Below are positions 26,372 through 36,969 of a stretch of DNA of 64,000 nucleotides, one piece after another. Origin of the DNA: Ptiloglossa arizonensis (lineage: Eukaryota > Arthropoda > Insecta > Hymenoptera > Colletidae); the NCBI RefSeq assembly GCF_051014685.1, contig NW_027479051.1:62001-126000 (forward strand), written 5' to 3'. How positions within the stretch are numbered: position 1 is the stretch's first letter; each line of letters begins with the position of its first letter. Made by a program: the position numbers and the translations under genes. Below the pieces are notes generated by a model. It made no database searches. It was given only the letters and a program-made list of their open reading frames with translations, and was not told where the DNA came from.

Positions 26372-27180
26372 AACTCCCATATCTCGCGAACGGATTGACC
26401 TAACCCAAAAATTCCTATTGCATCTGAAAGGATAAACTCGCCCGATTACAACGGTATGTGTATTTTTTCCCTAGACCATTCTGGTTAAGCGTTTGGAGCA
26501 GCAGAAGTGCGAAAAATTTGTTGTCTTCTCAACCATTTCTTAGCTTCAAACTCCCATATCTCGCGAACGGATTGACCTAACCCAAAAATTCCTATTGCAT
26601 CTGAAAGTCGAATCTCGCCCGATTACAACGGTATTTGTATTTTTAACCTAGGCCATTCTGGTTAAGCGTTTGGAGCAGCAGAAGTGCGAAAAATTTGTTG
26701 TCTTCTCAACCATTTCTTAGCTTCAAACTCCCATATCTCGCGAACGGATTGACCTAACCCAAAAATTCCTGTTGCATCTGAAAGTACAAACTCGCCCGAT
26801 TACAACGGTGTGTGTATTTTTTCCCTAGGCCATTCTGGTTAAGCGTTTGGAGCAGCAGAATTGCGAAAAATTTGTTGTCTTCTCAACCATTTCTTAGCTT
26901 CAAACTCCCATATCTCGCGAACGGATTGACCTAACCCAAAAATTCCTATTGCATCTGAAAGTCGAATCTCGCCCGATTACAACGGTATGTGTATTTTTTC
27001 CCTAGGCCATTCTGGTTAAGCGTTTGGAGCAGCAGAATTGCGAAAAATTTGTTGTCTTCTCAACCATTTCTTAGCTTCAAACTCCCATATCTCGCGAACG
27101 GATTGACCTAACCCAAAAATTCCTATTGCATCTGAAATTCGAATCTCGCCCGATTACAACGGTATGTGTATTTTTTCCCT
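26372..27180 (+). repeat. 14-mer-offset HOR block with TTTTTAACC marker
   Basis: Matches about 28850-29658 at an offset of 2478 bp. The monomer carrying AAAGGATAAACTCG (26431) is followed by one with GTATTTTTAACCTAGG (26641). The same pair occurs at 28909 and 29119 and again at 29971 and 30181. The last pair is six monomers after the second, so the block was copied at two different periods. Confidence 0.85.
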
Positions 27181-28795
27181 AGGCCATTCTGGTTAAGCGT
27201 TTGGAGCAGCAGAATTGCGAAAAATTTTTTGCCTTCTCAACCATTTCTTGGCTTCACACTCCCATATCTCGCGAACGGATTGACCTAACCCAAAAATTCC
27301 TATTGCATCTGAAAGTAGAAACTCGCCCGATTACAGCGGTATGTTTATTTTTTCCCTAGGCCACTCTGGTTAAGCGTTTGGAGCAGCAGAATTGCGAAAA
27401 ATTTTCTGCCTTCTCAACCATTTCTTGGCTTCAAACTCCCATATCTCGCGAACGGATTGTCGTAACCCAAAAATTCCTGTTGCGTCTGAAAGTAGAAACT
27501 CCCCCGGTTACAACGGTATGTGTATTTTTTTCCTAGGCCATTCTGGTTGAGCGTTTGGAGCAGCAGAAGTGCGAAAAATTCGTTGTCTTCTCAACCATTT
27601 CTTAGTTTCAAACTCCCATATCTCGCGAAAGGATAGACCTAACCCAAAAATTCCTATTGCATCTGAAAGTAGAAACTCGCCCGATTACAACGGTATGTGT
27701 ATTTTTTCCCTAGGCCAATCTGGTTAAGCGTTTGGAGCAGCAGAAGTGCGAAAAATTTTTTGCCTTCTCAACCATTTCTTAGCTTCAAACTCCCATATCT
27801 CGCGAACGGATTGACCTAACCCAAAAATTCCTGTTGCATCTGAAAGTAGAAACTCCCCCGATTACAACGGTATGTGCATTTTTTTCCTAGGCCATTCTGG
27901 TTGAGCGTTTGGAGCAGCAGAAGTGCGAAAAATTTGATGTCTTCTCAACCATTTCTTAGCTTCAAACTCCCATATCTCGCGAACGGATTGACCTAACCCA
28001 AAAATTCCTATTGCATCTGAAATTCGAATCTCGCCCGATTACAACGGCATGTGTATTTTTTCCCTAGGCCATTCTGGTTAAGCGTTTGGAGCAGCAGAAG
28101 TGCGAAAAATTTGTGGTCTTCTCAACCATTTCTTAGCTTCAAACTCCCATATCTCGCGAACGGATTGACCTAACCCAAAAATTCCTGTTGCATCTGAAAG
28201 TAGAAACTCGCCCGATTACAACGGTATGTGTATTTTTTCCCTAGGCCATTCTGGTTAAGCGTTTGGAGCAGTAGAATTGCGAAAAATTTTTTGCCTTCTC
28301 AACCATTTCTTGGCTTCAAACTCCCATATCTCGCGAACCGATTGACCTAACCCAAAAATTCCTATTGCATCTGAAAGTAGAAACTCGCCCGATTACAGCG
28401 GTATGTGTATTTTTTCCCTAGGAAATTCTGGTTAAGCGTTTGGAGCAGCAGAATAGCGAAAAATTTTTTGCCTTCTCAACCATTTCTTGGCTTCAAACTC
28501 CCATATCTCGCGAACGGATTGACCTAACCCAAAAATTCCTATTGCATCTGAAAGTAGAAACTCGCCCGATTACAACGGTATGTGTATTTTTTCCCTAGAC
28601 CATTCTGGTTAAGCGTTTGGAGCAGCAGAAGTGCGAAAAATTTGTTGTCTTCTCAACCATTTCTTAGCTTCAAACTCCCATATCTCGCGAACGGATTGAC
28701 CTAACCCAAAAATTCCTATTGCATCTGAAAGTCGAATCTCGCCCGATTACAACGGTATTTGTATTTTTTCCCTAGGCCATTCTGGTTAAGCGTTT
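26990..28795 (+). repeat. 19-mer-offset HOR block, copy 1
   Basis: About 1.8 kb matching about 30353-32158 at an offset of 3363 bp (19 monomers). Rare shared markers are CTTCACACTCCC (27252), ATGTTTATTTTTTCC (about 27341), AATTTGATGTC (about 27929), GGCATGTGT (about 28046), CTAGGAAATTC (about 28421) and GCAGAATAGCG (about 28451). A stretch near 27781-27903 differs at many sites while both flanks agree. Confidence 0.86.
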
Positions 28796-30499
28796 GGAGC
28801 AGCAGAATTGCGAAAAATTTGTTGCCTTCCCAACCATTTCTTAGCTTCAAACTCCCATATCTCGCGAACGGATTGACCTAACCCAAAAATTCCTATTGCA
28901 TCTGAAAGGATAAACTCGCCCGATTACAACGGTATGTGTATTTTTTCCCTAGACCATTCTGGTTAAGCGTTTGGAGCAGCAGAAGTGCGAAAAATTTGTT
29001 GTCTTCTCAACCATTTCTTAGGTTCAAACTCCCATATCTCGCGAACGGATTGACCTAACCCAAAAATTCCTATTGCATCTGAAAGTCGAATCTCGCCCGA
29101 TTACAACGGTATTTGTATTTTTAACCTAGGCCTTTCTGGTTAAGCGTTTGGAGTAGCAGAAGTGCGAAAAATTTGTTGTCTTCTCAACCATTTCTTAGCT
29201 TCAAACTCCCATATCTCGCGAACGGATTGACCTAACCCAAAAATTCCTGTTGCATCTGAAAGTACAAACTCGCCCGATTACAACGGTGTGTGTATTTTTT
29301 CCCTAGGCCATTCTGGTTAAGCGTTTGGAGCAGCAGAATTGCGAAAAATTTGTTGTCTTCTCAACCATTTCTTAGCTTCAAACTCCCATATCTCGCGAAC
29401 GGATTGACCTAACCCAAAAATTCCTATTGCATCTGAAAGTCGAATCTCGCCCGATTACAACGGTATGTGTATTTTTTCCCTAGGCCATTCTGGTTAAGCG
29501 TTTGGAGCAGCAGAATTGCGAAAAATTTGTTGTCTTCTCAACCATTTCTTAGCTTCAAACTCCCATATCTCGCGAACGGATTGACCTAACCCAAAAATTC
29601 CTATTGCATCTGAAATTCGAATCTCGCCCGATTACAACGGTATGTGTATTTTTTCCCTAGACCATTCTGGTTAAGCGTTTGGAGCAGCAGAAGTGCGAAA
29701 AATTTGTTGTCTTCTCAACCATTTCTTAGCTTCAAACTCCCATATCTCGCGAACGGATTGACCTAACCCAAAAATTCCTATTGCATCTGAAAGTCGAATC
29801 TCGCCCGATTACAACGGTATTTGTATTTTTTCCCTAGGCCATTCTGGTTAAGCGTTTGGAGCAGCAGAATTGCGAAAAATTTGTTGCCTTCCCAACCATT
29901 TCTTAGCTTCAAACTCCCATATCTCGCGAACGGATTGACCTAACCCAAAAATTCCTATTGCATCTGAAAAGATAAACTCGCCCGATTACAACGGTATGTG
30001 TATTTTTTCCCTAGACCATTCTGGTTAAGCGTTTGGAGCAGCAGAAGTGCGAAAAATTTGTTGTCTTCTCAACCATTTCTTAGGTTCAAACTCCCATATC
30101 TCGCGAACGGATTGACCTAACCCAAAAATTCCTATTGCATCTGAAAGTCGAATCTCGCCCGATTACAACGGTATTTGTATTTTTAACCTAGGCCATTCTG
30201 GTTAAGCGTTTGGAGCAGCAGAAGTGCGAAAAATTTGTTGTCTTCTCAACCATTTCTTAGCTTCAAACTCCCATATCTCGCGAACGGATTGACCTAACCC
30301 AAAAATTCCTGTTGCATCTGAAAGTACAAACTCGCCCGATTACAACGGTGTGTGTATTTTTTCCCTAGGCCATTCTGGTTAAGCGTTTGGAGCAGCAGAA
30401 TTGCGAAAAATTTGTTGTCTTCTCAACCATTTCTTAGCTTCAAACTCCCATATCTCGCGAACGGATTGACCTAACCCAAAAATTCCTATTGCATCTGAA
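28590..30499 (+). repeat. 6-mer HOR (1062 bp), two partial copies
   Basis: Bases of about 28590-29437 match about 29652-30499 at six monomers. Shared rare markers are GCCTTCCCAACC (about 28822 and 29884), TTAGGTTCAAAC (about 29019 and 30081) and TTTTTAACC. Private differences are AAAAGATAAAC in the second copy, and GCCTTTCTGG and GAGTAGCAG in the first. Confidence 0.85.
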
Positions 30500-32158
30500 A
30501 TTCGAATCTCGCCCGATTACAACGGTATGTGTATTTTTTCCCTAGGCCATTCTGGTTAAGCGTTTGGAGCAGCAGAATTGCGAAAAATTTTTTGCCTTCT
30601 CAACCATTTCTTGGCTTCACACTCCCATATCTCGCGAACGGATTGACCTAACCCAAAAATTCCTATTGCATCTGAAAGTAGAAACTCGCCCGATTACAGC
30701 GGTATGTTTATTTTTTCCCTAGGCCACTCTGGTTAAGCGTTTGGAGCAGCAGAATTGCGAAAAATTTTCTGCCTTCTCAACCATTTCTTAGCTTCAAACT
30801 CCCATATCTCGCGAACGGATTGTCCTAACCCAAAAATTCCTGTTGCGTCTGAAAGTAGAAACTCCCCCGATTACAACGGTATGTGTATTTTTTTCCTAGG
30901 CCATTCTGGTTGAGCGTTTGGAGCAGCAGAAGTGCGAAAAATTTGTTGTCTTCTCAACCATTTCTTAGTTTCAAACTCCCATATCTCGCGAAAGGATAGA
31001 CCTAACCCAAAAATTCCTATTGCATCTGAAAGTAGAAACTCGCCCGATTACAACGGTATGTGTATTTTTTCCCTAGGCCAATCTGGTTAAGCGTTTGGAG
31101 CAGCAGAAGTGCGAAAAATTTTTTGCCTTCTCAACCATTTCTTGGCTTCAAACTCCCATATCTCGCGAACGGATTGACCTAACCCAAAAACTCCTTTTGC
31201 GTCTGAAAGTAGAAACTCGCCCGATTACAACGGTATGTGTATTTTTTGCCTATACCATTCTGGTTAAGCGTTTGGAGCAGCAGAAGTGCGAAAAATTTGA
31301 TGTCTTCTCAACCATTTCTTAGCTTCAAACTCCCATATCTCGCGAACGGATTGACCTAACCCAAAAATTCCTATTGCATCTGAAATTCGAATCTCGCCCG
31401 ATTACAACGGCATGTGTATTTTTTCCCTAGGCCATTCTGGTTAAGCGTTTGGAGCAGCAGAAGTGCGAAAAATTTGTGGTCTTCTCAACCATTTCTTAGC
31501 TTCAAACTCCCATATCTCGCGAACGGATTGACCTAACCCAAAAATTCCTGTTGCATCTGAAAGTAGAAACTCGCCCGATTACAACGGTATGTGTATTTTT
31601 TCCCTAGGCCATTCTGGTTAAGCGTTTGGAGCAGTAGAATTGCGAAAAATTTTTTGCCTTCTCAACCATTTCTTGGCTTCAAACTCCCATATCTCGCGAA
31701 CCGATTGACCTAACCCAAAAATTCCTATTGCATCTGAAAGTAGAAACTCGCCCGATTACAGCGGTATGTGTATTTTTTCCCTAGGAAATTCTGGTTAAGC
31801 GTTTGGAGCAGCAGAATAGCGAAAAATTTTTTGCCTTCTCAACCATTTCTTGGCTTCAAACTCCCATATCTCGCGAACGGATTGACCTAACCCAAAAATT
31901 CCTATTGCATCTGAAAGTAGAAACTCGCCCGATTACAACGGTATGTGTATTTTTTCCCTAGACCATTCTGGTTAAGCGTTTGGAGCAGCAGAAGTGCGAA
32001 AAATTTGTTGTCTTCTCAACCATTTCTTAGCTTCAAACTCCCATATCACGCGAACGGATTGACCTAACCCAAAAATTCCTATTGCATCTGAAAGTCGAAT
32101 CTCGCCCGATTACAACGGTATTTGTATTTTTTCCCTAGGCCATTCTGGTTAAGCGTTT
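30353..32158 (+). repeat. 19-mer-offset HOR block, copy 2
   Basis: Copy of 26990-28795. It carries the GCCTATACC monomer at about 31247 where copy 1 carries TTTTTTTCCTAGGCC. A private ATATCACGCG appears near 32045. After about 32158 the copies part at GCAGAAGTGCG versus GCAGAATTGCG. Confidence 0.86.
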
Positions 32159-33284
32159 GGAGCAGCAGAAGTGCGAAAAATTTGTTGTCTTCTCAACCAT
32201 TTCTTAGCTTCAAACTCCCATATCTCGCGAACGGATTGACCTAACCCAAAAATTCCTGTTGCATCTGAAAGTACAAACTCGCCCGATTACAACGGTGTGT
32301 GTATTTTTTCCCTAGGCCATTCTGGTTAAGCGTTTGGAGCAGCAGAATTGCGAAAAATTTGTTGTCTTCCCAACCATTTCTTAGCTTCAAACTCCCATAT
32401 CTCGCGAACGGATTGACCTAACCCAAAAATTCCTATTGCATCTGAAAGTCGAATCTCGCCCGATTACAACGGTATGTGTATTTTTTCCCTAGGCCATTCT
32501 GGTTAAGCGTTTGGAGCAGCAGAATTGCGAAAAATTTGTTGTCTTCTCAACCATTTCTTAGCTTCAAACTCCCATATCTCGCGAACGGATTGACCTAACC
32601 CAAAAATTCCTATTGCATCTGAAATTCGAATCTCGCCCGATTACAACGGTATGTGTATTTTTTCCCTAGGCCATTCTGGTTAAGCGTTTGGAGCAGCAGA
32701 ATTGCGAAAAATTTTTTGCCTTCTCAACCATTTCTTGGCTTCAAACTCCCATATCTCGCGAACGGATTGTCCTAACCCAAAAATTCCTGTTGCGTCTGAA
32801 AGTAGAAACTCCCCCGATTACAACGGTATGTGTATTTTTTTCCTAGGCCATTCTGGTTGAGCGTTTGGAGCAGCAGAATTGCGAAAAATTTGTTGTCTTC
32901 TCAACCATTTCTTAGCTTCAAACTCCCATATCTCGCGAACGGATTGACCTAACCCAAAAATTCCTATTGCATCTGAAATTCGAATCTCGCCCGATTACAA
33001 CGGTATGTGTATTTTTCCCTAGGCCATTCTGGTTAAGCGCTTGGCGCAGCAGAATTGCGAAAAATTTTTTGCCTTTTCAACCATTTCTTGGCTTCAAACT
33101 CCCATATCTCGCGAACCGATTGACCTAACCCAAAAATTCCTATTGCATCTGAAAGTAGAAACTCGCCCGATTACAACGGTATGTGTATTTTTTCCCTAGG
33201 CCATTCTGGTTAAGCGTTTGGAGCAGCAGAAGTGCGAAAAATTTGTGGTCTTCTCAACCATTTCTTAGCTTCAAACTCCCATAT

Positions 33285-34920
33285 CTCACGAACGGATTGA
33301 CCTAACCCAAAAATTCCTGTTGCATCTGAAAGTAGAAACTCGCCCGATTACAACGGTATGTGTATTTTTTCCCTAGGCCATTCTGGTTAAGCGTTTGGAG
33401 CAGAAGAATTGCGAAAAATTTTTTGCCTTTTCAACCATTTCTTGGCTTCAAACTCCCATACCTCGCGAACCGATTGACCTAACCCAAAAATTCCTATTGC
33501 ATCTGAAAGTAGAAACTCGCCCGAGTACAGCGGTATGTGTATTTATTCCCTAGGCAATTCTGGTTAAGCGTTTGGAGCAGCAGAATTGCGAAAAATTTTT
33601 TGCCTTCTCAACCATTTCTTGGCTTCAAACTCCCATATCTCGCGAACGGATTGACCTAACCCAAAAATTCCTATTGCATCTGAAAGTAGAAACTCGCCCG
33701 ATTACAACGGTAAGTGTATTTTTTCCCTAGACCATTCTGGTTAAGCGTTTGGAGCAGCAGAAGTGCGAAAAATTTGTTGTCTTCTCAACCATTTCTTAGC
33801 TTCAAACTCCCATATCTCGCGAACGGATTGACCTAACCCAAAAATTCCTTTTGCATCTGAAAGTCGAATCTCGCCCGATTACAACGGTATTTGTATTTTT
33901 TCCCTAGGCCATTCTGGTTAAGCGTTTGGAGCAGCAGAACTGCGAAAAATTTGTTGTCTTCTCAACCATTTCTTAGCTTCAAACTCCCATATCTCGCGAA
34001 CGGATTGACCTAACCCAAAAATTCCTGTTGCATCTGAAAGTAGAAACTCGCCCGATTACAACGGTATGTGTATTTTTTCCCTAGGCCATTCTGGTTAAGC
34101 GTTTGGAGCAGAAGAATTGCGAAAAATTTTTTGCCTTTTCAACCATTTCTTGGCATCAAACTCCCATATCTCGCGAACGGATTGACCTAACCCAAAAATT
34201 CCTGTTGCATCTGAAAGTAGAAACTCGCCCGATTACAACGGTATGTGTATTTTTTCCCTAGGCCATTCTGGTTAAGCGTTTGGAGCAGAAGAATTGCGAA
34301 AAATTTTTTGCCTTTTCAACCATTTCTTGGCTTCAAACTCCCATACCTCGCGAACCGATTGACCTAACCCAAAAATTCCTATTGCATCTGAAAGTAGAAA
34401 CTCGCCCGAGTACAGCGGTATGTGTATTTTTTCCCTAGGCAATTCTGGTTAAGCGTTTGGAGCAGCAGAATTGCGAAAAATTTTTTGCCTTCTCAACCAT
34501 TTCTTGGCTTCAAACTCCCATATCTCGCGAACGGATTGACCTAACCCAAAAATTCCTATTGCATCTGAAAGTAGAAACTCGCCCGATTACAACGGTAAGT
34601 GTATTTTTTCCCTAGACCATTCTGGTTAAGCGTTTGGAGCAGCAGAAGTGCGAAAAATTTGTTGTCTTCTCAACCATTTCTTAGCTTCAAACTCCCATAT
34701 CTCGCGAACGGATTGACCTTACCCAAAAATTCCTTTTGCATCTGAAAGTCGAATCTCGCCCGATTACAACGGTATTTGTATTTTTTCCCTAGGCCATTCT
34801 GGTTAAGCGTTTGGAGCAGCAGAACTGCGAAAAATTTGTTGTCTTCTCAACCATTTCTTAGCTTCAAACTCCCATATCTCGCGAACGGATTGACCTAACC
34901 CAAAAATTCCTGTTGCATCT
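33285..34920 (+). repeat. 5-mer HOR (885 bp), nearly two copies
   Basis: Unit 33285-34169 is repeated at 34170-34920. Shared markers are GAGCAGAAGAATTG with CCTTTTCAACC, CCCATACCTCGCG, CGAGTACAGCGG, GGTAAGTGTATT (33711 and 34596), CCTTTTGCATCTGAAAGTCG and GCAGAACTGCG. The second copy ends where AAAGTACAAACTCG replaces AAAGTAGAAACTCG. Just upstream, at 33012-33016, a T5 run is the only indel in the 23-50 kb interval. Confidence 0.87.
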
Positions 34921-35199
34921 GAAAGTACAAACTCGCCCGATTACAACGGTGTGTGTATTTTTTCCCTAGGCCATTCTGGTTAAGCGTTTGGAGCAGCAGA
35001 ATTGCGAAAAATTTGTTGTCTTCTCAACCATTTCTTAGCTTCAAACTCCCATATCTCGCGAACGGATTGACCTAACCCAAAAATTCCTATTGCATCTGAA
35101 AGTCGAATCTCGCCCGATTACAACGGTATGTGTGTTTTTTCCCTAGGCCATTCTGGTTAAGCGTTTGGAGCAGCAGAAGTGCGAAAAATTTGTGGTCTT

Positions 35200-36260
35200 C
35201 TCAACAATTTCTTAGCTTCAAACTCCCATATCTCGCGAACGGATTGACCTAACCCAAAAATTCCTATTGCATCTGAAATTCGAATCTCGCCCGATTACAA
35301 CGGTATGTGTATTTTTTCCCTAGGCCATTCTGGTTAAGCGTTTGGAGCAGCAGAAGTGCGAAAAATTTGTGGTCTTCTCAACCATTTCTTAGCTTCAAAC
35401 TCCCATATCTCGCGAACGGATTGACCTAACCCAAAAATTCCTGTTGCATCTGAAAGTAGAAACTCGCCCGATTACAGCGGTATGTGTATTTTTTCCCTAG
35501 GCCATTCTGGTTAAGCGTTTGGAGCAGAAGAATTGCGAAAAATTTTTTGCCTTTTCAACCATTTCTTGGCATCAAACTCCCATATCTCGCGAACCGATTG
35601 ACCTAACCCAAAAATTCCTATTGCATCTGAAAGTAGAACCTCGCCCGAGTACAGCGGTATGTGTATTTTTTCCCTAGGCAATTCTGGTTAAGCGTTTGGA
35701 GCAGCAGACTTGCGAAAAATTTTTTGCCTTCTCAACCATTTCTTGGCTTCAAACTCCCATATCTCGCGAACGGATTGACCTAACCCAAAAATTCCTCTTG
35801 CATCTGAAAGTAGAAACACGCCCGATTACAACGGTATGTGTATTTTTTCCCTAGACCATTCTGGTTAAGCGTTTGGAGCAGCAGAAGTGCGAAAAATTTG
35901 TTGTCTTCTCAACCATTTCTTAGATTCAAACTCCCATATCTCGCGAACGGATTGACCTAACCCAAAAATTCCTATTGCATCTGAAAGTCGAATCTCGCCC
36001 GATTACAACGGTATTTGTATTTTTTCCCTAGGCCATTCTGGTTAAGCGTTTGGAGCAGCAGAAGTGCGAAAAATTTGTTGTCTTCTCAACCATTTCTTAG
36101 CTTCAAACTCCCATATCTCGCGAACGGATTGACCTAACCCAAAAATTCCTGTTGCATCTGAAAGTAGAAACTCGCCCGATTACAACGGTATGTGTATTTT
36201 TTCCCTAGGCCATTCTGGTTAAGCGTTTGGAGCAGAAGAATTGCGAAAAATTTTTTGCCT
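35200..36260 (+). repeat. 10-mer-offset HOR block, copy 1
   Basis: Matches about 36970-38030 at an offset of 1770 bp. Shared markers are GCAGCAGACTTGCG (35701 and 37471), GAAACACGCCCG (about 35813 and 37583), CCTTTTCAACC and CGAGTACAGCGG. The intervening monomers at 36260-36970 are close to the consensus and include the reference unit. Confidence 0.85.
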
Positions 36261-36350
36261 TCTCAACCATTTCTTGGCTTCAAACTCCCATATCTCGCGA
36301 ACGGATTGACCTAACCCAAAAATTCCTATTGCATCTGAAAGTAGAAACTC

Positions 36351-36367
36351 GCCCGATTACAACGGTA
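36351..36367 (-). promoter_or_regulatory. CENP-B-box-like motif (weak), in nearly every monomer
   Basis: Read on the minus strand, phases 72-88 give TACCGTTGTAATCGGGC. Against the 17-bp mammalian CENP-B box this keeps 7 of the 9 positions needed for binding: the CG of TTCG, the central A and all of CGGG. The two T residues of TTCG are replaced. A 7-of-9 match somewhere in 354 strand positions is not rare by chance, so this is a candidate only. The commonest substitutions inside the segment (phases 72, 78, 83 and 88) all fall on degenerate positions of the box; rarer ones at 86-87 fall on the already mismatched positions. Confidence 0.25.
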
Positions 36368-36392
36368 TGTGTATTTTTTCCCTAGGCCATTC

Positions 36393-36408
36393 TGGTTAAG
36401 CGTTTGGA
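36393..36408 (+). other. tRNA D-arm / Pol III A-box-like segment
   Basis: Phases 114-129 read TGGTTAAGCGTTTGGA. This fits the A-box pattern TRGYNNARNNG at all but the last position. It also resembles the D-arm region of eukaryotic tRNA-Ser (TGGTTAAGGCGTTGGA from memory), matching 13 of 16 bases ungapped. The resemblance stops there: the following bases do not form an anticodon stem and no acceptor stem is visible, so it is not a tRNA gene. It may be a remnant of a tRNA-derived element, or coincidence. A common variant changes phase 119 from A to G, which still fits the A-box pattern. Confidence 0.25.
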
Positions 36409-36422
36409 GCAGCAGAATTGCG

Positions 36423-36433
36423 AAAAATTTTTT
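36423..36433. other. A5T6 tract, likely intrinsically bent DNA
   Basis: Phases 144-154 are five A followed by six T in roughly half of the monomers; the others have AAAAATTTGTTG at this place. Together with A5T2 at phases 39-45 and T6 at 95-100 this gives three A/T tracts per unit, spaced about 55, 52 and 70 bp apart. Such tracts favour bending and can affect nucleosome placement. That is an inference from composition, not something shown here. Confidence 0.45.
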
Positions 36434-36969
36434 GCCTTCTCAACCATTTCTTGGCTTCAAACTCCCATATCTCGCGAACGGATTGACCTAACCCAAAAAT
36501 TCCTATTGCATCTGAAAGTAGAAACTCGCCCGATTACAACGGTATGTGTATTTTTTCCCTAGGCCACTCTGGTTAAACGTTTGGAGCAGCAGAATTGCGA
36601 AAAATTCTTTGCCTTCTCAACCATTTCTTGGCTTCAAACTCCCATATCTCGCGAACGGATTGACCTAACCCAAAAATGCCTGTTGCGTCTGAAAGTAGAA
36701 ACTCGCCCGATTACATCGGTATGTGTATTTTTTCCCTAGGCCATTCTGGTTAAGCGTTTGGAGCAGCAGAATTGCAAAAAATTTTTTGCCTTCTCAACCA
36801 TTTCTTGGATTCAAACTCCCATATCTCGCGAACGGATTGACCTAACCCAAAAATTCCTATTGCATCTGAAAGTAGAAACTCGCCCGATTACAACGGTATG
36901 TGTATTTTTTCCCTAGACCATTCTGGTTAAGCGTTTGGAGCAGCAGAAGTGCGAAAAATTTGTTGTCTT

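Larger units (their letters stand above)
36280..36456 (+). repeat. Representative consensus monomer
   Basis: This unit carries the commonest base at each position I tracked, so it serves as the phase reference: phase 1 is base 36280 (TCAAACTCCC) and phase 177 is base 36456. Its composition is 48 A, 43 C, 31 G and 55 T, or 41.8% G+C. Landmarks are an NruI-type palindrome TCGCGA (phases 16-21), CCTAACCC (31-38), an A5T2 tract (39-45), a T6 run (95-100), an AvrII-type palindrome CCTAGG (102-107) and an A5T6 tract (144-154). It has eight CpG dinucleotides. The choice of phase 1 is arbitrary, because a tandem array has no natural start. Confidence 0.95.

Noticed and set aside
36310..36317. CCTAACCC as telomeric repeat
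   Set aside because: Only a single 8-base match per monomer, never in tandem, and followed by AAAAATTCC. A chance resemblance is more likely than interstitial telomere sequence.
36351..36367. A true CENP-B box
   Set aside because: Two of the nine essential positions are wrong (the TT of TTCG), so I keep it only as a weak resemblance.
36370..36379. T6 runs as transcription terminators
   Set aside because: They occur once or twice in every unit as part of the repeat, without upstream genes or hairpins; there is nothing to terminate.
36393..36408. A functional tRNA-Ser gene in each monomer
   Set aside because: No acceptor stem, anticodon stem or properly spaced T arm can be found; only the D-arm-like stretch matches.
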